Part shown: piece after piece, positions 24,483 to 33,672 of the stretch
Numbering within the stretch: the first letter of the stretch is position 1
Layout: each line of letters starts with the position of its first letter
Source: Armatimonadota bacterium
GTDB lineage: Bacteria > Armatimonadota > Fimbriimonadia > Fimbriimonadales > Fimbriimonadaceae
Assembly (NCBI GenBank): GCA_025360125.1
Contig: JANYCU010000011.1
Coordinates: 1-64,000, forward strand
Direction: 5' to 3'
DNA length: 64,000 nucleotides
Program-made: the position numbers and the translations under genes
Notes under the pieces: generated by a model
The model's input: the letters and a program-made list of their open reading frames with translations, nothing else
Databases searched by the model: none
What the model was told of the DNA's origin: nothing

Positions 24483-27311
24483 ATGTCATCCGGTCGATTG
24501 GACGTAATCAGCATCATTCCTGGCCCCAAAAATGTGGCCAGACTGGTCCAGCGATTTGGGAAAAACGACTATGGAATCGTGACTTCGCTCAGCGATTCGC
24601 AATTACCGATGCTTCGAGCCGAACTCGATGATCAGACCTTGGTCGATGTTAAGTCGTTTGGCGAGGTGGTTCATCAAGTTCACCGAATGACGGGTTTCCC
24701 TAGCCGCCGAATTGCGACTTCGCGCCAGATACTTACCGCCATCGGCCTTGTTTGCTCGAAGATTGACGCTAGTAGTCCGTTCCGAAAGGTTGCCGACATG
24801 GCGGGATTTCACGAGTGTCTGTTAGAAATCTTTCGTGAGGCGGGGCAATGGGGGGTGATCGGAACAGATAACCATGATCTTGGCAAGATAATCAAAAGTC
24901 ACCCTGAATTAGTCAAAGTGAGTGAATTGGTTGAACTCTTTAATGATGTCATCCAGATTCTTGAAAAAGCCAACGCGACCATCGTCTCGAAGATGATTGC
25001 TGAGTGCCTGGATTCGACCATTGATATGGATGGTCAAGACTCGCGGTTGCTTTTCTTTATGGGGAGCACGATTCACCCAGCCGCAATTAAGTGGATTCAT
25101 TGGTTGGTCGCAGAAGGCGCTGAGGTCCAGATTATTTTGGATCGTCATGCTACGGACGGTGACATTTTTCATCTGAGCAATGTCGTAGCGAAGGAGTTTG
25201 GCGAAACGCCAGCCGCACCGGGAGCAGGTACCAAGCTTCTCAATAACCTATTTGCGAAATCGGAATCCCACGGAGTAGATCTTGATTGGGTGGAGGTTCA
25301 TTGTTGCGGAGACCCTTTGTCGGAATCCGAATGGGCCTTGAGGAAGTGTATTGAGATCAATAATTTCTCGAAAACTGCAATTTTGACTCGGAACATCGAT
25401 CAATACGGTCCAATTTTGATTCACGCTGGCGAGAGTCTCGGAGTACCCATTGACACTCGACGTCGGATTCCCCTTTTGGCGAGCGGATTTGCTAAAGTCA
25501 CGCTGTCGATATTGCGAGCGATTGCGAGCGACGATGTACGAGATTTAGTGAATCCGTTTCGAACTTCGTATTTCGGAGTGTCGGATGTAACCGAGCTCCT
25601 CGACTCAGCCCACTCGAGTCCATTGAACGATTGGGAAGAGCTTATCGCGGAGGTAGCGAAGCTCGACGAATCGGATGAGTACTTGGTGCAGGCGCTTCAA
25701 TACGTGATTGCCTTCCGGCTTAGGAGTCTTGAACGCGGGCGCAGCTTCGCCGAATGGCACGCCGAGCTTAAGCAGTTTTTGGAAGGTGCTCCCTGGCAAA
25801 AAAATGCTCAGGAGAGGGACCTTCGGGCTCAGACTTCCCTGCTTTCTAATCTGGCTCAGGATGCGACGATTCAGCTCATTCAAAACCCGGATGCCATGTC
25901 CTATGGTTCTTGGCTGAACCACGCTGATTCGGTCTGGCAAAGAAGTGACGTTAGTGTTCCTAGTGAGGAAGACGGCATTCTGCTGGTTTCATCTCCCGAG
26001 GAGCTTGGCGAGATTGAATACTTGCTGGTTCTGGGAATGCTCGAAGGATCTTTTCCTCGTCGACGGTCGGAAAATCCAATCCTTAGTGATGACCTGAAAA
26101 AGGGAATTTCTGGCCTAATTAAGGGTCCTGCATTTAACGATTCATTTGACGTTGCGAAAAGTGAGCGAGATATTTTCTACCGAGTTTGTGCTTGCCCATC
26201 GAAAGCTCTTTATTTTAGCTATCCGATGTCCGATGGTGAAAGCGACAATGTTCCAGCTTTCTACCTTGAAGAAATCCGGCGAATTTGTCAGACTGGGGAG
26301 GTTATTGTCCATCCGCGACGGCACTTAACCCCACCGACCGATCAGTGCAAATCGGAATATGATCGGGAGTTATCGGCTCGGTTAAGCACGGCAACTCCGA
26401 GGCCAGTAAACAATGTTTTGGTTGATCCTCGCGCGATCGAGTTAGTCCGGTTTGACATGAAGAACGTGCAGCCGAGAACGCTACGATCGTTGGTTGACTG
26501 CAATTATAAATTTGCCGCCGAACGCTTGGTCCCTGAGCACCATCAGCCAAGCGACCATTGGGGTCGGATGCTGGAAGTTCCTCGCCGGGCAAATCTCCTG
26601 ACGATCACGAATGAAAAACAAGCAAAGGCAGAAATGAACCAAGTTCTGATTGCCTACCTCGATGAACTTCGACCCCAGCTTCCAGCATGGGAGTTTGATA
26701 TGATTGAACACGGATCATCTCGGTTAATCGAGGGACTTATTGAGCGAGAGTTTTTGTCTCGCGAGGTATGGGGGCGGGACCCATTGAATACGAAGCTTGA
26801 CCTTAAATTTGGGGATCCACAATTGAATCCCGAAATATTTAAGTACCAATTGACGGGTAGGGTGGCAGGAATCACCGATCAAAATGGAATTCGGACCATT
26901 CACCTGTATCGACGGACTCCTCCGAAAGACCCAAAGGAAGAGGCGCTGGACAAATATTTGATTGAATATGGGATGTATTTTGCCGCGGCATGGTACGGAG
27001 TGACCGAAGTGCGCGTTGAGATTGACGGTCTCAGCGAGCACCGAACGACACTGCTGTTTTCTGACACCCAGACGCTTGAGAAGCGAGCGGACCAACTACT
27101 GGTCCTTAACCTCGCGCGGCAATTTGGAAATAAGACCGAACTGGCGGAGGGTATCAAGAATTTGTTGAGGGCTCCAAAAGCGATCGCGGTTTCTGGTCAA
27201 ATGATGGCTCGGGCGGGTGACCATTGCCAGTATTGTTCTTTTACCGACCTCTGTCGCCAGTCACAGGGGAGTTCTGAGGAGTTTAGCGATCTGGGAGTAA
27301 CCAATGGTTAG
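24483..27311 (+). CDS. AddB-like helicase/nuclease subunit with degenerate nuclease motifs
   Basis: This 942-residue protein has the AddB/RecC-like plan: an inactivated helicase-like body without a Walker A motif at the N-terminus, the block LLVLGMLEGSFPRRRSENPILSDD near residue 520, then SERDIFYRVCACPSKALYFSYP, and a C-terminal RecB-type nuclease fold. The four iron-sulfur cysteines of AddB are kept (C673 in VDCNYKF; C915, C918, C924). The nuclease residues are not: the usual GRIDRID is GRVAGIT (792-798) and the usual DYKTG region is IHLYRRT (806-812), so the metal-binding Asp and the Lys are gone. It overlaps the helicase gene by 8 bases, so the two form a coupled pair for DNA end processing or recombination. 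Confidence 0.75.
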   Translation: MSSGRLDVISIIPGPKNVARLVQRFGKNDYGIVTSLSDSQLPMLRAELDDQTLVDVKSFGEVVHQVHRMTGFPSRRIATSRQILTAIGLVCSKIDASSPFRKVADMAGFHECLLEIFREAGQWGVIGTDNHDLGKIIKSHPELVKVSELVELFNDVIQILEKANATIVSKMIAECLDSTIDMDGQDSRLLFFMGSTIHPAAIKWIHWLVAEGAEVQIILDRHATDGDIFHLSNVVAKEFGETPAAPGAGTKLLNNLFAKSESHGVDLDWVEVHCCGDPLSESEWALRKCIEINNFSKTAILTRNIDQYGPILIHAGESLGVPIDTRRRIPLLASGFAKVTLSILRAIASDDVRDLVNPFRTSYFGVSDVTELLDSAHSSPLNDWEELIAEVAKLDESDEYLVQALQYVIAFRLRSLERGRSFAEWHAELKQFLEGAPWQKNAQERDLRAQTSLLSNLAQDATIQLIQNPDAMSYGSWLNHADSVWQRSDVSVPSEEDGILLVSSPEELGEIEYLLVLGMLEGSFPRRRSENPILSDDLKKGISGLIKGPAFNDSFDVAKSERDIFYRVCACPSKALYFSYPMSDGESDNVPAFYLEEIRRICQTGEVIVHPRRHLTPPTDQCKSEYDRELSARLSTATPRPVNNVLVDPRAIELVRFDMKNVQPRTLRSLVDCNYKFAAERLVPEHHQPSDHWGRMLEVPRRANLLTITNEKQAKAEMNQVLIAYLDELRPQLPAWEFDMIEHGSSRLIEGLIEREFLSREVWGRDPLNTKLDLKFGDPQLNPEIFKYQLTGRVAGITDQNGIRTIHLYRRTPPKDPKEEALDKYLIEYGMYFAAAWYGVTEVRVEIDGLSEHRTTLLFSDTQTLEKRADQLLVLNLARQFGNKTELAEGIKNLLRAPKAIAVSGQMMARAGDHCQYCSFTDLCRQSQGSSEEFSDLGVTNG

Positions 27312-29586
27312 AACTGCAACTGACGAACAAAAAGAGATCATCAACAAAGAGGATGGATTCTCGGTTGTTTTGGCGTCAGCCGGATCGGGAAAGACATTTG
27401 TTGTTGTTGAGCGATATTTGCGGATGGTTCGAGATTTTGGAGTTCGTCCATCTCAGATTCTGACGATCACGTTTACCAAAAAGGCAGCGGCGGAAATGAA
27501 GCGCCGGATTGTTGACCGACTTTTTGATGAAGAGCTCTTTGACCAAGCTCAAGAGGCCGAGACTGGCCCGATTCAGACGATTCACTCGTTCTACGAGAGG
27601 TTGTTGCGGGAGAACTCAGTTGAAGCGGGAATTGACCCAAAATTTGATCTTGCCCTCGGAGCGGAATCTGATCGGCTTAAGCGCGATGCAGTGCGCTCGG
27701 TCATTAATTTGTCGGAGGACGACGAAAATGAGCTGATCCCTCTGTTTGTCAAGTTTTCAGTTGGAAAGTCCGAATACGGAATGAATGGAGCTTACGAAAA
27801 GCTCGAAAAAGAGACCATTGGCATTTTGAATCAAATGCGGTGCAGCGGCCACGAGCCCGGTTACTTTGAGGAACTTTATGAGAGCGGCCCGGTCTATTTG
27901 GAATTGACTCATAAGGCTTTAATTGCACGACTACCCGAATATATGAGGAACGCCATCACTGAACAGCCAGGCAGCGATTGGCGAGATGTTGCTTGGCAGG
28001 AGGCGGGAAAAATGAGAGGCGAGAAGTCCAAGTACCCTTGGCTCAAAGTCTCGCAAGATGAAGAGTTAACGATCGCAAACTTAACCTGTGGACTGGCCCA
28101 ACTTGCCTTGCGCGCATGGACTCGGTACGAAACCTTGCTCAGCCAGGATCAGAAAATCGATTTTGACGGCATGGAGAGCCGGGCCGTTCGGTTGATTGAG
28201 AATTCTGTTCAAGTAAAGAATCGAGTTTCGAAGCAATTTTTACATGTCATTGTCGATGAATCTCAGGATCTCAATCGGAATCAATTTCGCTTATTTGACG
28301 CCATTGACAGCAAATCGAAGATGCTAGTTGGTGATGGTAAACAGTCCATATATGCCTTCCGGAACGCTGACGTTGAAACGTTTAATGATCGGGCGAAGGA
28401 TGGGTATTTGAAACTCTCGATGAACTTTCGGTCCAGTGAGTCGATCATCAACATGGTTGACGTTGTGTTTAGTGAGGCGTTCGGGCCAGAGAAATATTTC
28501 ACCTCAAACCGCTACGATGTCTTCGAGAAACAGCTGAGTTTTGAGGGAGTTGAGCGAGTTCACCTTAGTTCAAAAGAGAATTGGAGCGAGCTTGCCGAAT
28601 TTATCGCCGATGAGCGCGCCAATAACATCGAACGCAGTTCAACCTCGATATTGGTACGCATTCACAAAGTTGCAGAAGCAATTGAGGCGAGGCTCAAAGG
28701 GGCTGGAATTGATGTTCGAATGAACGCGGGGCAATCCAAATTCTTTGCTCGTTCTGAGGTGCGAGACCTAGTCAATTCACTTTTGTCGGTCTCTTCGGCA
28801 GGCGACTATTTTGCCTGGCTATCAACGTTGAGGAGTCCAATTGTGGGAATTTCGCTCGACGGGATTGTTCTGCTGGCGAAGCCGGACACGACCTTACCGC
28901 TCAGCGAAGAAGACCAAGAAAAGCTGGATCGATTTAGCTCATGGTTTCTGGAATTAAGAAACCAGGTTGACCATGTTCCGGCAAGCGAAGTGTTGTCGAA
29001 AATCATCAACAAATCGGACTTATTTGCGAATTTGCTTTCGCTGACCGAAGGACGTCGCCGAATTGAAAATGTTCGGAAACTCTTGCTGTTGGCGATGGAT
29101 GCTCCGGAGCTTTCGGCGAGGGAATTTGCCGAGCAGATTCGTAATATTGAAAGACTTCGGCACGACGAAGGAGATGCGGCCACTACGGACGACTCGGAGG
29201 ACCTAGTGACCCTCGTCAATATCCACAAAGCAAAGGGATTGGAATGGGATACCGTAATCCTTGCCGACGGGATGAATCACAAGTCATTCAATGTTAATTC
29301 TCCAGTTTTTGACGCTGAAACTGGTTGGATTGGCTATTGGCAAAACAAGTCATCTACTTACGCTGCGGAGTATCTCAGGAAGGTGCAATCTCAAATCGAC
29401 AAAGAAGAGCTTTTGCGGCTTCAGTATGTCGCGATGACCCGAGCGAAGAAGCGGTTGATTCTTGTGACATGGGGAGACTCATCGGCGGGCCTTATTGGAG
29501 TCATTCGAAATGCGCTTGGACAATCGGCTTTTGATTCATTGAAGACCTGGCGTAGCCAGCAACCTGGGTCTGATCTCCGAAATTAG
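27304..29586 (+). CDS. UvrD/AddA-like superfamily 1 helicase lacking a nuclease domain
   Basis: This 760-residue SF1A helicase has all motifs: Q-like TDEQKEII, Walker A ASAGSGKT (residues 24-31), Ia TITFTKKAAAEMKRRI, Walker B VIVDESQDLNRNQF (near 315), III LVGDGKQSIYAFRNAD, IV SMNFRSSE, V VTLVNIHKAKGLEWDTV and VI QYVAMTRAKKRL (about 706-717). Only about 43 residues follow motif VI, whereas AddA and RecB have a further 300 or more carrying the nuclease. Overlap with the AddB-like gene points to an AddAB-type complex rather than a stand-alone UvrD. With its partner also degenerate, the complex may unwind without cutting. Confidence 0.85.
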   Translation: MVRTATDEQKEIINKEDGFSVVLASAGSGKTFVVVERYLRMVRDFGVRPSQILTITFTKKAAAEMKRRIVDRLFDEELFDQAQEAETGPIQTIHSFYERLLRENSVEAGIDPKFDLALGAESDRLKRDAVRSVINLSEDDENELIPLFVKFSVGKSEYGMNGAYEKLEKETIGILNQMRCSGHEPGYFEELYESGPVYLELTHKALIARLPEYMRNAITEQPGSDWRDVAWQEAGKMRGEKSKYPWLKVSQDEELTIANLTCGLAQLALRAWTRYETLLSQDQKIDFDGMESRAVRLIENSVQVKNRVSKQFLHVIVDESQDLNRNQFRLFDAIDSKSKMLVGDGKQSIYAFRNADVETFNDRAKDGYLKLSMNFRSSESIINMVDVVFSEAFGPEKYFTSNRYDVFEKQLSFEGVERVHLSSKENWSELAEFIADERANNIERSSTSILVRIHKVAEAIEARLKGAGIDVRMNAGQSKFFARSEVRDLVNSLLSVSSAGDYFAWLSTLRSPIVGISLDGIVLLAKPDTTLPLSEEDQEKLDRFSSWFLELRNQVDHVPASEVLSKIINKSDLFANLLSLTEGRRRIENVRKLLLLAMDAPELSAREFAEQIRNIERLRHDEGDAATTDDSEDLVTLVNIHKAKGLEWDTVILADGMNHKSFNVNSPVFDAETGWIGYWQNKSSTYAAEYLRKVQSQIDKEELLRLQYVAMTRAKKRLILVTWGDSSAGLIGVIRNALGQSAFDSLKTWRSQQPGSDLRN

Positions 29587-29640
29587 CTTGCCTGGCCACC
29601 AGTTCCGTGGATTTGCATTCCAGGGTGTAAACTATCGAGC

Positions 29641-30501
29641 GTGACTGTCTCGGTTGGCATCGTTCAATTTTCTCCCGACAAGGGCAAGCTTGATGGCAAC
29701 CTCGACCGGATTGCCGAGCATCTGATTCAGTGCGCTGCCGAGGGAATTCAGTTAGCGATTTTTCCGGAGACGTGTACGACGGGATATTTCCTGGAAGGCG
29801 GAGTTGTTGAGCTTGCAATCACTTCGGAGGAGTTGACCAAAAAACTTCAAGACCGGCTGGTCGGGAAAGTTTCGAATCCTCTTGAATTTGCCCTTGGATT
29901 TTATGAACTATTGGGTGGAAACATCTACAATTCGGCGGCCTTTTGTCGATTTGATGGGACGAGTATTCAGTGTTTAGATACCTATCAAAAATTCTTTCTT
30001 CCTACTTATGGGGTTTTTGATGAAGACCGATTTGTGTCGAAGGGGCATAGTCTCTGCGTTCTTGACTCGGTGGTTGGCCGAACGGGGATCATGATTTGCG
30101 AGGATGTTTGGCATTCGGTTCTACCGACTCTTAATGCCGTGGCGGGGGCGACGGCAATGATCATTCCTTCGGCGTCTCCGGCGAGGGGTTTTAGGCCAGA
30201 CCACATTGAGAACCACGAGCGGTATTCTCGGCTCGTCCGCGGTATTTCGGAAGAGCACGGAGTTTATTCTTTCGTCGCACAGTTAGTTGGGCACGAAGGC
30301 GGAAAGGGGTTTGTCGGCGGCTCGATGATCTGTGACCCATTGGGGCGGATTTTGGTCGAGGCTCCGGTTGGAGTTGAGGCAATTATTCGGGCGGATATTG
30401 ACCTGGAGTTAGTTGCGATCGCTCGGGCTCAGACGCCGTTGATCTCTGATTTGCAGTCGAGTTGGGCGAGTCTGTTGAAAATTGCGAATCAAATCGATTA
30501 G
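29641..30501 (+). CDS. Nitrilase/amidase family carbon-nitrogen hydrolase
   Basis: This 286-residue protein has the complete Glu-Lys-Cys triad of the nitrilase superfamily: Glu in IFPETCTTGY, Lys in YQKFFLPTYGVFDEDRF and Cys in GIMICEDVWH. The YQK.FLP.YGVFDE.R block resembles the glutamine amidase domain of NAD synthetase more than omega-amidases. It stands alone, without the ATP-pyrophosphatase half or an adjacent NadE gene. The start is GTG at 29641. It lies 54 bases after the helicase gene in the same direction, but a functional link is not evident. The substrate is unknown. Confidence 0.82.
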   Translation: MTVSVGIVQFSPDKGKLDGNLDRIAEHLIQCAAEGIQLAIFPETCTTGYFLEGGVVELAITSEELTKKLQDRLVGKVSNPLEFALGFYELLGGNIYNSAAFCRFDGTSIQCLDTYQKFFLPTYGVFDEDRFVSKGHSLCVLDSVVGRTGIMICEDVWHSVLPTLNAVAGATAMIIPSASPARGFRPDHIENHERYSRLVRGISEEHGVYSFVAQLVGHEGGKGFVGGSMICDPLGRILVEAPVGVEAIIRADIDLELVAIARAQTPLISDLQSSWASLLKIANQID

Positions 30502-30616
30502 GGCGAGGGGGAAGACAATGGCCATCAGAAACAGGCGGGGACGCCTATCCTCCGACTGCCTCTACAACGACATTCAGCATGAGAAGTGAGTTTGGAGCGA
30601 GGGCGAGGGCGAGAGA

Positions 30617-31333
30617 TCAGGCTTCAGGCTTCAGAGAAATTAGTGAACCAGTCAAATTTCCGTCTTGCCATTCGTAGAGTCCGGCGAATCGACCATGTGA
30701 GCCACCTTGAACGATCCATGTGTTGTTTTCCTTCACTGGCGATTCGAGAATGGAGTGCGAGTGGCCGCCAAAGATGATATCAATTTCTGGGCATTTTTGA
30801 GCGAGAAGTTGATCCTGTTTGAACCCAATATGGGTTAATGCAACAAGGAGGTCAACCTGGGGTCTTAGTTCTTTTGCAAGTTCTATGGCGGTTTGGATTG
30901 GCTCGGACCAGAGAAAGGCGCTAGCAGCCTGGGTCTTCATTTTCTTTGTAACCATGGCAACCATGGTACTGACGATGCCGATTTTGATGCCGTTTGATTC
31001 TACCACCAGCGATTTTGGAAGGAATATTGAACCATCTTTGGCGTCGAGATTCCCGGCTAATACGGGATGTCGATGTCCCTCAAGTTTCTTTTCAAACGCC
31101 ATTCGTAAGGGGTGGGTCTCGCGGTTACCAAGAACTGAGGCAGTGCAATTGAGGTTTTGGAGTTTTTTCCAAACGGGATCAATTGAAAGTGGAATGGCAA
31201 GATTTCCGGCTTTGATAGCGTCGCCAGAGTCGAAATAGAAGTCAGCTTGGGCCCTCAATTGTTTCAGCTTCCCCACGATCTGATCGTCCAGCTTTCCATG
31301 AAAATCGTTAGTGTGGAGGAATCTCACTTTCAT
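30617..31333 (-). CDS. Metallophosphoesterase (5'-nucleotidase N-terminal domain type)
   Basis: This 238-residue calcineurin-like phosphoesterase has the dinuclear metal ligands in FLHTNDFHGKL, DSGDAIKAG, ALTHIGF and GGHSHS. The fourth motif reads GNRETH where most relatives have GNHE, so the His is replaced by Arg while the Asn is kept. It matches only the N-terminal catalytic half of UshA-like 5'-nucleotidases and has no signal peptide, so it is probably cytoplasmic. The ATG at 31333 (MKVRFLHTND) is preferred; the longer frame from 31480 runs through the divergent YHS-gene promoter. Confidence 0.82.
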   Translation of the reverse strand: MKVRFLHTNDFHGKLDDQIVGKLKQLRAQADFYFDSGDAIKAGNLAIPLSIDPVWKKLQNLNCTASVLGNRETHPLRMAFEKKLEGHRHPVLAGNLDAKDGSIFLPKSLVVESNGIKIGIVSTMVAMVTKKMKTQAASAFLWSEPIQTAIELAKELRPQVDLLVALTHIGFKQDQLLAQKCPEIDIIFGGHSHSILESPVKENNTWIVQGGSHGRFAGLYEWQDGNLTGSLISLKPEA

Positions 31334-31377
31334 ATTAGAAATTGGGGGAACTTTTCGCTTCCTATAAGCATTATGAA

Positions 31378-31405
31378 TATAATAGACATATGTGACTTTG
31401 GTCAC
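31378..31405 (+). promoter_or_regulatory. Candidate promoter and overlapping operator of the YHS gene
   Basis: A perfect -10 box TATAAT lies at 31378-31383, with a poor -35. The inverted repeat GTGAC-TTTG-GTCAC lies at 31392-31405, right where transcription would begin. A dyad at +1 suits repression, for example by a metal sensor, given the product. That link is inference. Confidence 0.45.
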
Positions 31406-31420
31406 GTCTGGAAATCCGAA

Positions 31421-31681
31421 ATGAAAAAAGTAATTCTTACAATCGCGGTCGCAGCCTTGATGGTTCCTGCATTCGCACAAAAAGCTCCTAAGGAAATTGC
31501 CTGTGCAGTCATGGCTTCACACAAAGTCAACATTGCAAAGGCGACTAAGGCCAAGATGTTTGCAGACTACAAAGGCAAGCGATACTTCTTCTGCTGCGAA
31601 GGTTGCCCAGCTACGTTCAAGGCTGATCCTTCCAAGTTCGCAAAAGCTCCAAGCATTCCTACTCCTAAGAAAGGCAAGTAA
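31421..31681 (+). CDS. Exported YHS-domain protein
   Basis: This 86-residue protein has a signal peptide (KKVILTIAVAALMVPAFA, cleavage before QKAP) and a single YHS/TRASH-like domain. A first cysteine (EIACAVM) is followed by the DYKGKRYFFCCEGCPATFKADPSKF block, whose clustered cysteines usually bind a metal such as copper or zinc. The ATG at 31421 is chosen because the signal peptide begins there. It has its own promoter-like TATAAT and GTGAC palindrome upstream and a very strong terminator downstream, so it is a single-gene unit. A periplasmic metal-handling role is likely but unproven. Confidence 0.85.
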   Translation: MKKVILTIAVAALMVPAFAQKAPKEIACAVMASHKVNIAKATKAKMFADYKGKRYFFCCEGCPATFKADPSKFAKAPSIPTPKKGK

Positions 31682-31690
31682 AACCATTTA

Positions 31691-31730
31691 AAATATCGGC
31701 CCTGAGAATTTCTCAGGGCCGATATTTTTT
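31691..31730 (+). terminator. Strong rho-independent terminator after the YHS gene
   Basis: Perfect 16-base arms (31691-31706 and 31712-31727, core ATCGGCCCTGAG/CTCAGGGCCGAT) with loop AATTT and a run of T immediately after. Because the arms begin with AAA, it could also work from the other strand. Confidence 0.93.
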
Positions 31731-31897
31731 TGTGCCTGATTCTAGTGGAGGGTGTTGTATGGATGATCTTCACCCAACTTTCTTTAGCCTCGGCAGCTAA
31801 TTCCTGGGTTTCCGTTGGCAATTCTGAGCCTAGAGTTAGTTCCATCGTGAGCTACCGAGGCTGCGAAGCCGCGCTCTTGGCATCCGGGCAACACCCT

Positions 31898-33010
31898 CTA
31901 GTGGGCTGGATCGTAGCCGTCGGTTAGGGTGCCGAGAAATGTCACAAGATCGGCTTTTTCTTGGGTTGTCAGGTGAAGATTTCCCAATTCGTCGTGGTTT
32001 ACACCAGTCGGCACTTCGGGGGGATTGAACCCGCCTAAATCTCGTTCGTTATAGAACTGAACCACATCTTCTAACGTGGTAAAGACACCATTGTGGAAGT
32101 ACGGTGCGGTGGCCGCGATGTTTCGAAGTGTAGGAACCTTGAATCGACCGATATCGTCTGGTCGCCCCGTGGTGGCTGATAGTCCAACATCAATAAACGA
32201 AGCACCAGCTGGGTTGTGCCAAATCGGTTGGGCGTAAAACGGATTTAATGGGTTCTTGGGCAAGCCGATGTTGTCGTACGAGAAGTCGGTGAATAAGGGC
32301 GGTTGGCCATTTGGTCCTGGACGATTTGGATGGCATGCAGCACAATTTCCTTTGGCAGGATCTTCGAAAATGGCGAGCCCTCTCATTTCTTCGGCGGTTA
32401 GGCTCAATTTGTTCTTGAGGAACAAGTCGTATTTCGATGAGAATGGATGGAAAGCATCCGTTCTCTCGAACGCAGCAATGGCTTCGGCCAGGGCATTATA
32501 AGCCCGGTCTGTATCGTTAAAAATATCTTGTCCGAATACGGCTTTGAATTTCTCAGCGAAGGCTCCGGTCATGACCTTGGTGACCACTTCAAGTTTTGTG
32601 GAGTTGTGCATTTCTCCAGGGTTTAAGAACGGTCCTTTCGCCTGCTCTTCGAGCGTGGCCGCTCGACCGTCCCAGAATTGGCCCCCAATATAATCTTGCG
32701 CATCGGCGTCAAAGCCGAACACGGGTGAAAACTGCATATACATGGCGGAAGGAGTTTGGCGATTGCCAAAAATCCCTGGTAGAACACCTTCTGAGGTTAC
32801 GGTTCCCCTTGAGTCGGTGAACTTTGTGCTGGTCACGTGACAGGTGGCACAAGACTGTCCGCCAGGGCTGGATAAAGTGGTGTCAAAAAAGAGGTCTTTT
32901 CCGAGATCCGCTTTGAGGACAGTTGTCCCAGGAAAAACTCCTCCACACCCAATTGGCATAAGGCCGACGACGAAAAGTGAACCAGATGCAGCAACAAACC
33001 AAAGCTTCAT
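31898..33010 (-). CDS. Di-haem cytochrome c peroxidase family protein
   Basis: This 370-residue exported protein has two c-type haem sites, CATCH (near residue 65) and CAACH (near residue 230), the bacterial CcpA/MauG arrangement. FGNRQTPSAMY, FWDGRAATLEEQAKGP and FKVPTLRNIAATAPYFHNG are family blocks. The first ~25 residues form an export signal; its end, MPIGCGG, could be a lipobox. CcpA reduces hydrogen peroxide in the periplasm using cytochrome c electrons. The ATG at 33010 (MKLWFVAASG) is preferred; an ATG at 33028 is possible, and 33106 would collide with the divergent pdxT. No methylamine genes are near. Confidence 0.9.
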   Translation of the reverse strand: MKLWFVAASGSLFVVGLMPIGCGGVFPGTTVLKADLGKDLFFDTTLSSPGGQSCATCHVTSTKFTDSRGTVTSEGVLPGIFGNRQTPSAMYMQFSPVFGFDADAQDYIGGQFWDGRAATLEEQAKGPFLNPGEMHNSTKLEVVTKVMTGAFAEKFKAVFGQDIFNDTDRAYNALAEAIAAFERTDAFHPFSSKYDLFLKNKLSLTAEEMRGLAIFEDPAKGNCAACHPNRPGPNGQPPLFTDFSYDNIGLPKNPLNPFYAQPIWHNPAGASFIDVGLSATTGRPDDIGRFKVPTLRNIAATAPYFHNGVFTTLEDVVQFYNERDLGGFNPPEVPTGVNHDELGNLHLTTQEKADLVTFLGTLTDGYDPAH

Positions 33011-33105
33011 AGAGTGAGTGAGTGACATTACCATGATTGCCAATATCGGGTCAATAGGATTGGTGTTTGAAATCCGACCCTGGATGCCCAGGTACGCTTT
33101 TGGCA

Positions 33106-33672
33106 ATGCGTGTCGGCGTAATAGCTATCCAAGGTGATTTCGATAAGCATCGAGAAGCACTCCATCGCATTGACAAGCAAGGACTGGAGGTAGTCGAAGT
33201 TCGTACTCCAGAAGACCTCTCGACGGTTGACCGCGCCATTTTGCCCGGTGGGGAAAGTACGACGGTTGGATTGCTGATGGAGCGATATGGTTTGGGTGAT
33301 GCGTTGAAGCTAGCCGGACGGGCGGGGATGCCGCTTTGGGGAACTTGCATGGGCATGATCATGCTTGCAACGGAAGTTGAGGATCGCGACCAATACTCGC
33401 TTGGCCTGTTGGACATTACGGTCAAGCGGAATGCTTTTGGCGCCCAAGTTCACAGTTTCGAAGATGAAGTGGCGGTAAAGGGCCTGAGCGAGCCAGTAAT
33501 GGGGGTTTTCATCCGCGCTCCGATCGTTTCACGTGTTGGACCATCGACAGAGGTGTTAGCAGAATATAAGGGAAAGGTTGTCGCGGTTAAACATAGAAAG
33601 ATTATTGGTACTAGCTTTCACCCAGAATTAACCGACGATGTGCGGATGCACGAATGGTTTTTGAATCTGTAG
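33106..33672 (+). CDS. pdxT: Pyridoxal 5'-phosphate synthase glutaminase subunit PdxT
   Basis: This 188-residue class I glutamine amidotransferase releases ammonia for PdxS to make pyridoxal phosphate. Features are IGVIAIQGDFDKH-like N-terminus, ILPGGESTT, the nucleophile in WGTCMGMIML (Met where most have Ala), NAFGAQVHSFE with the typical NxFGRQ-like block altered to FGAQ, and the His/Glu dyad in SFHPELTDD. The ATG at 33106 begins directly at the conserved strand. The partner pdxS is not in the window. Confidence 0.94.
   Translation: MRVGVIAIQGDFDKHREALHRIDKQGLEVVEVRTPEDLSTVDRAILPGGESTTVGLLMERYGLGDALKLAGRAGMPLWGTCMGMIMLATEVEDRDQYSLGLLDITVKRNAFGAQVHSFEDEVAVKGLSEPVMGVFIRAPIVSRVGPSTEVLAEYKGKVVAVKHRKIIGTSFHPELTDDVRMHEWFLNL

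Noticed and set aside
30590-30640. GCGAGG and CTTCAGG short tandem repeats downstream of the nitrilase-family gene
   Set aside because: Only two to three units each in a short intergenic stretch; no structure or function could be supported.
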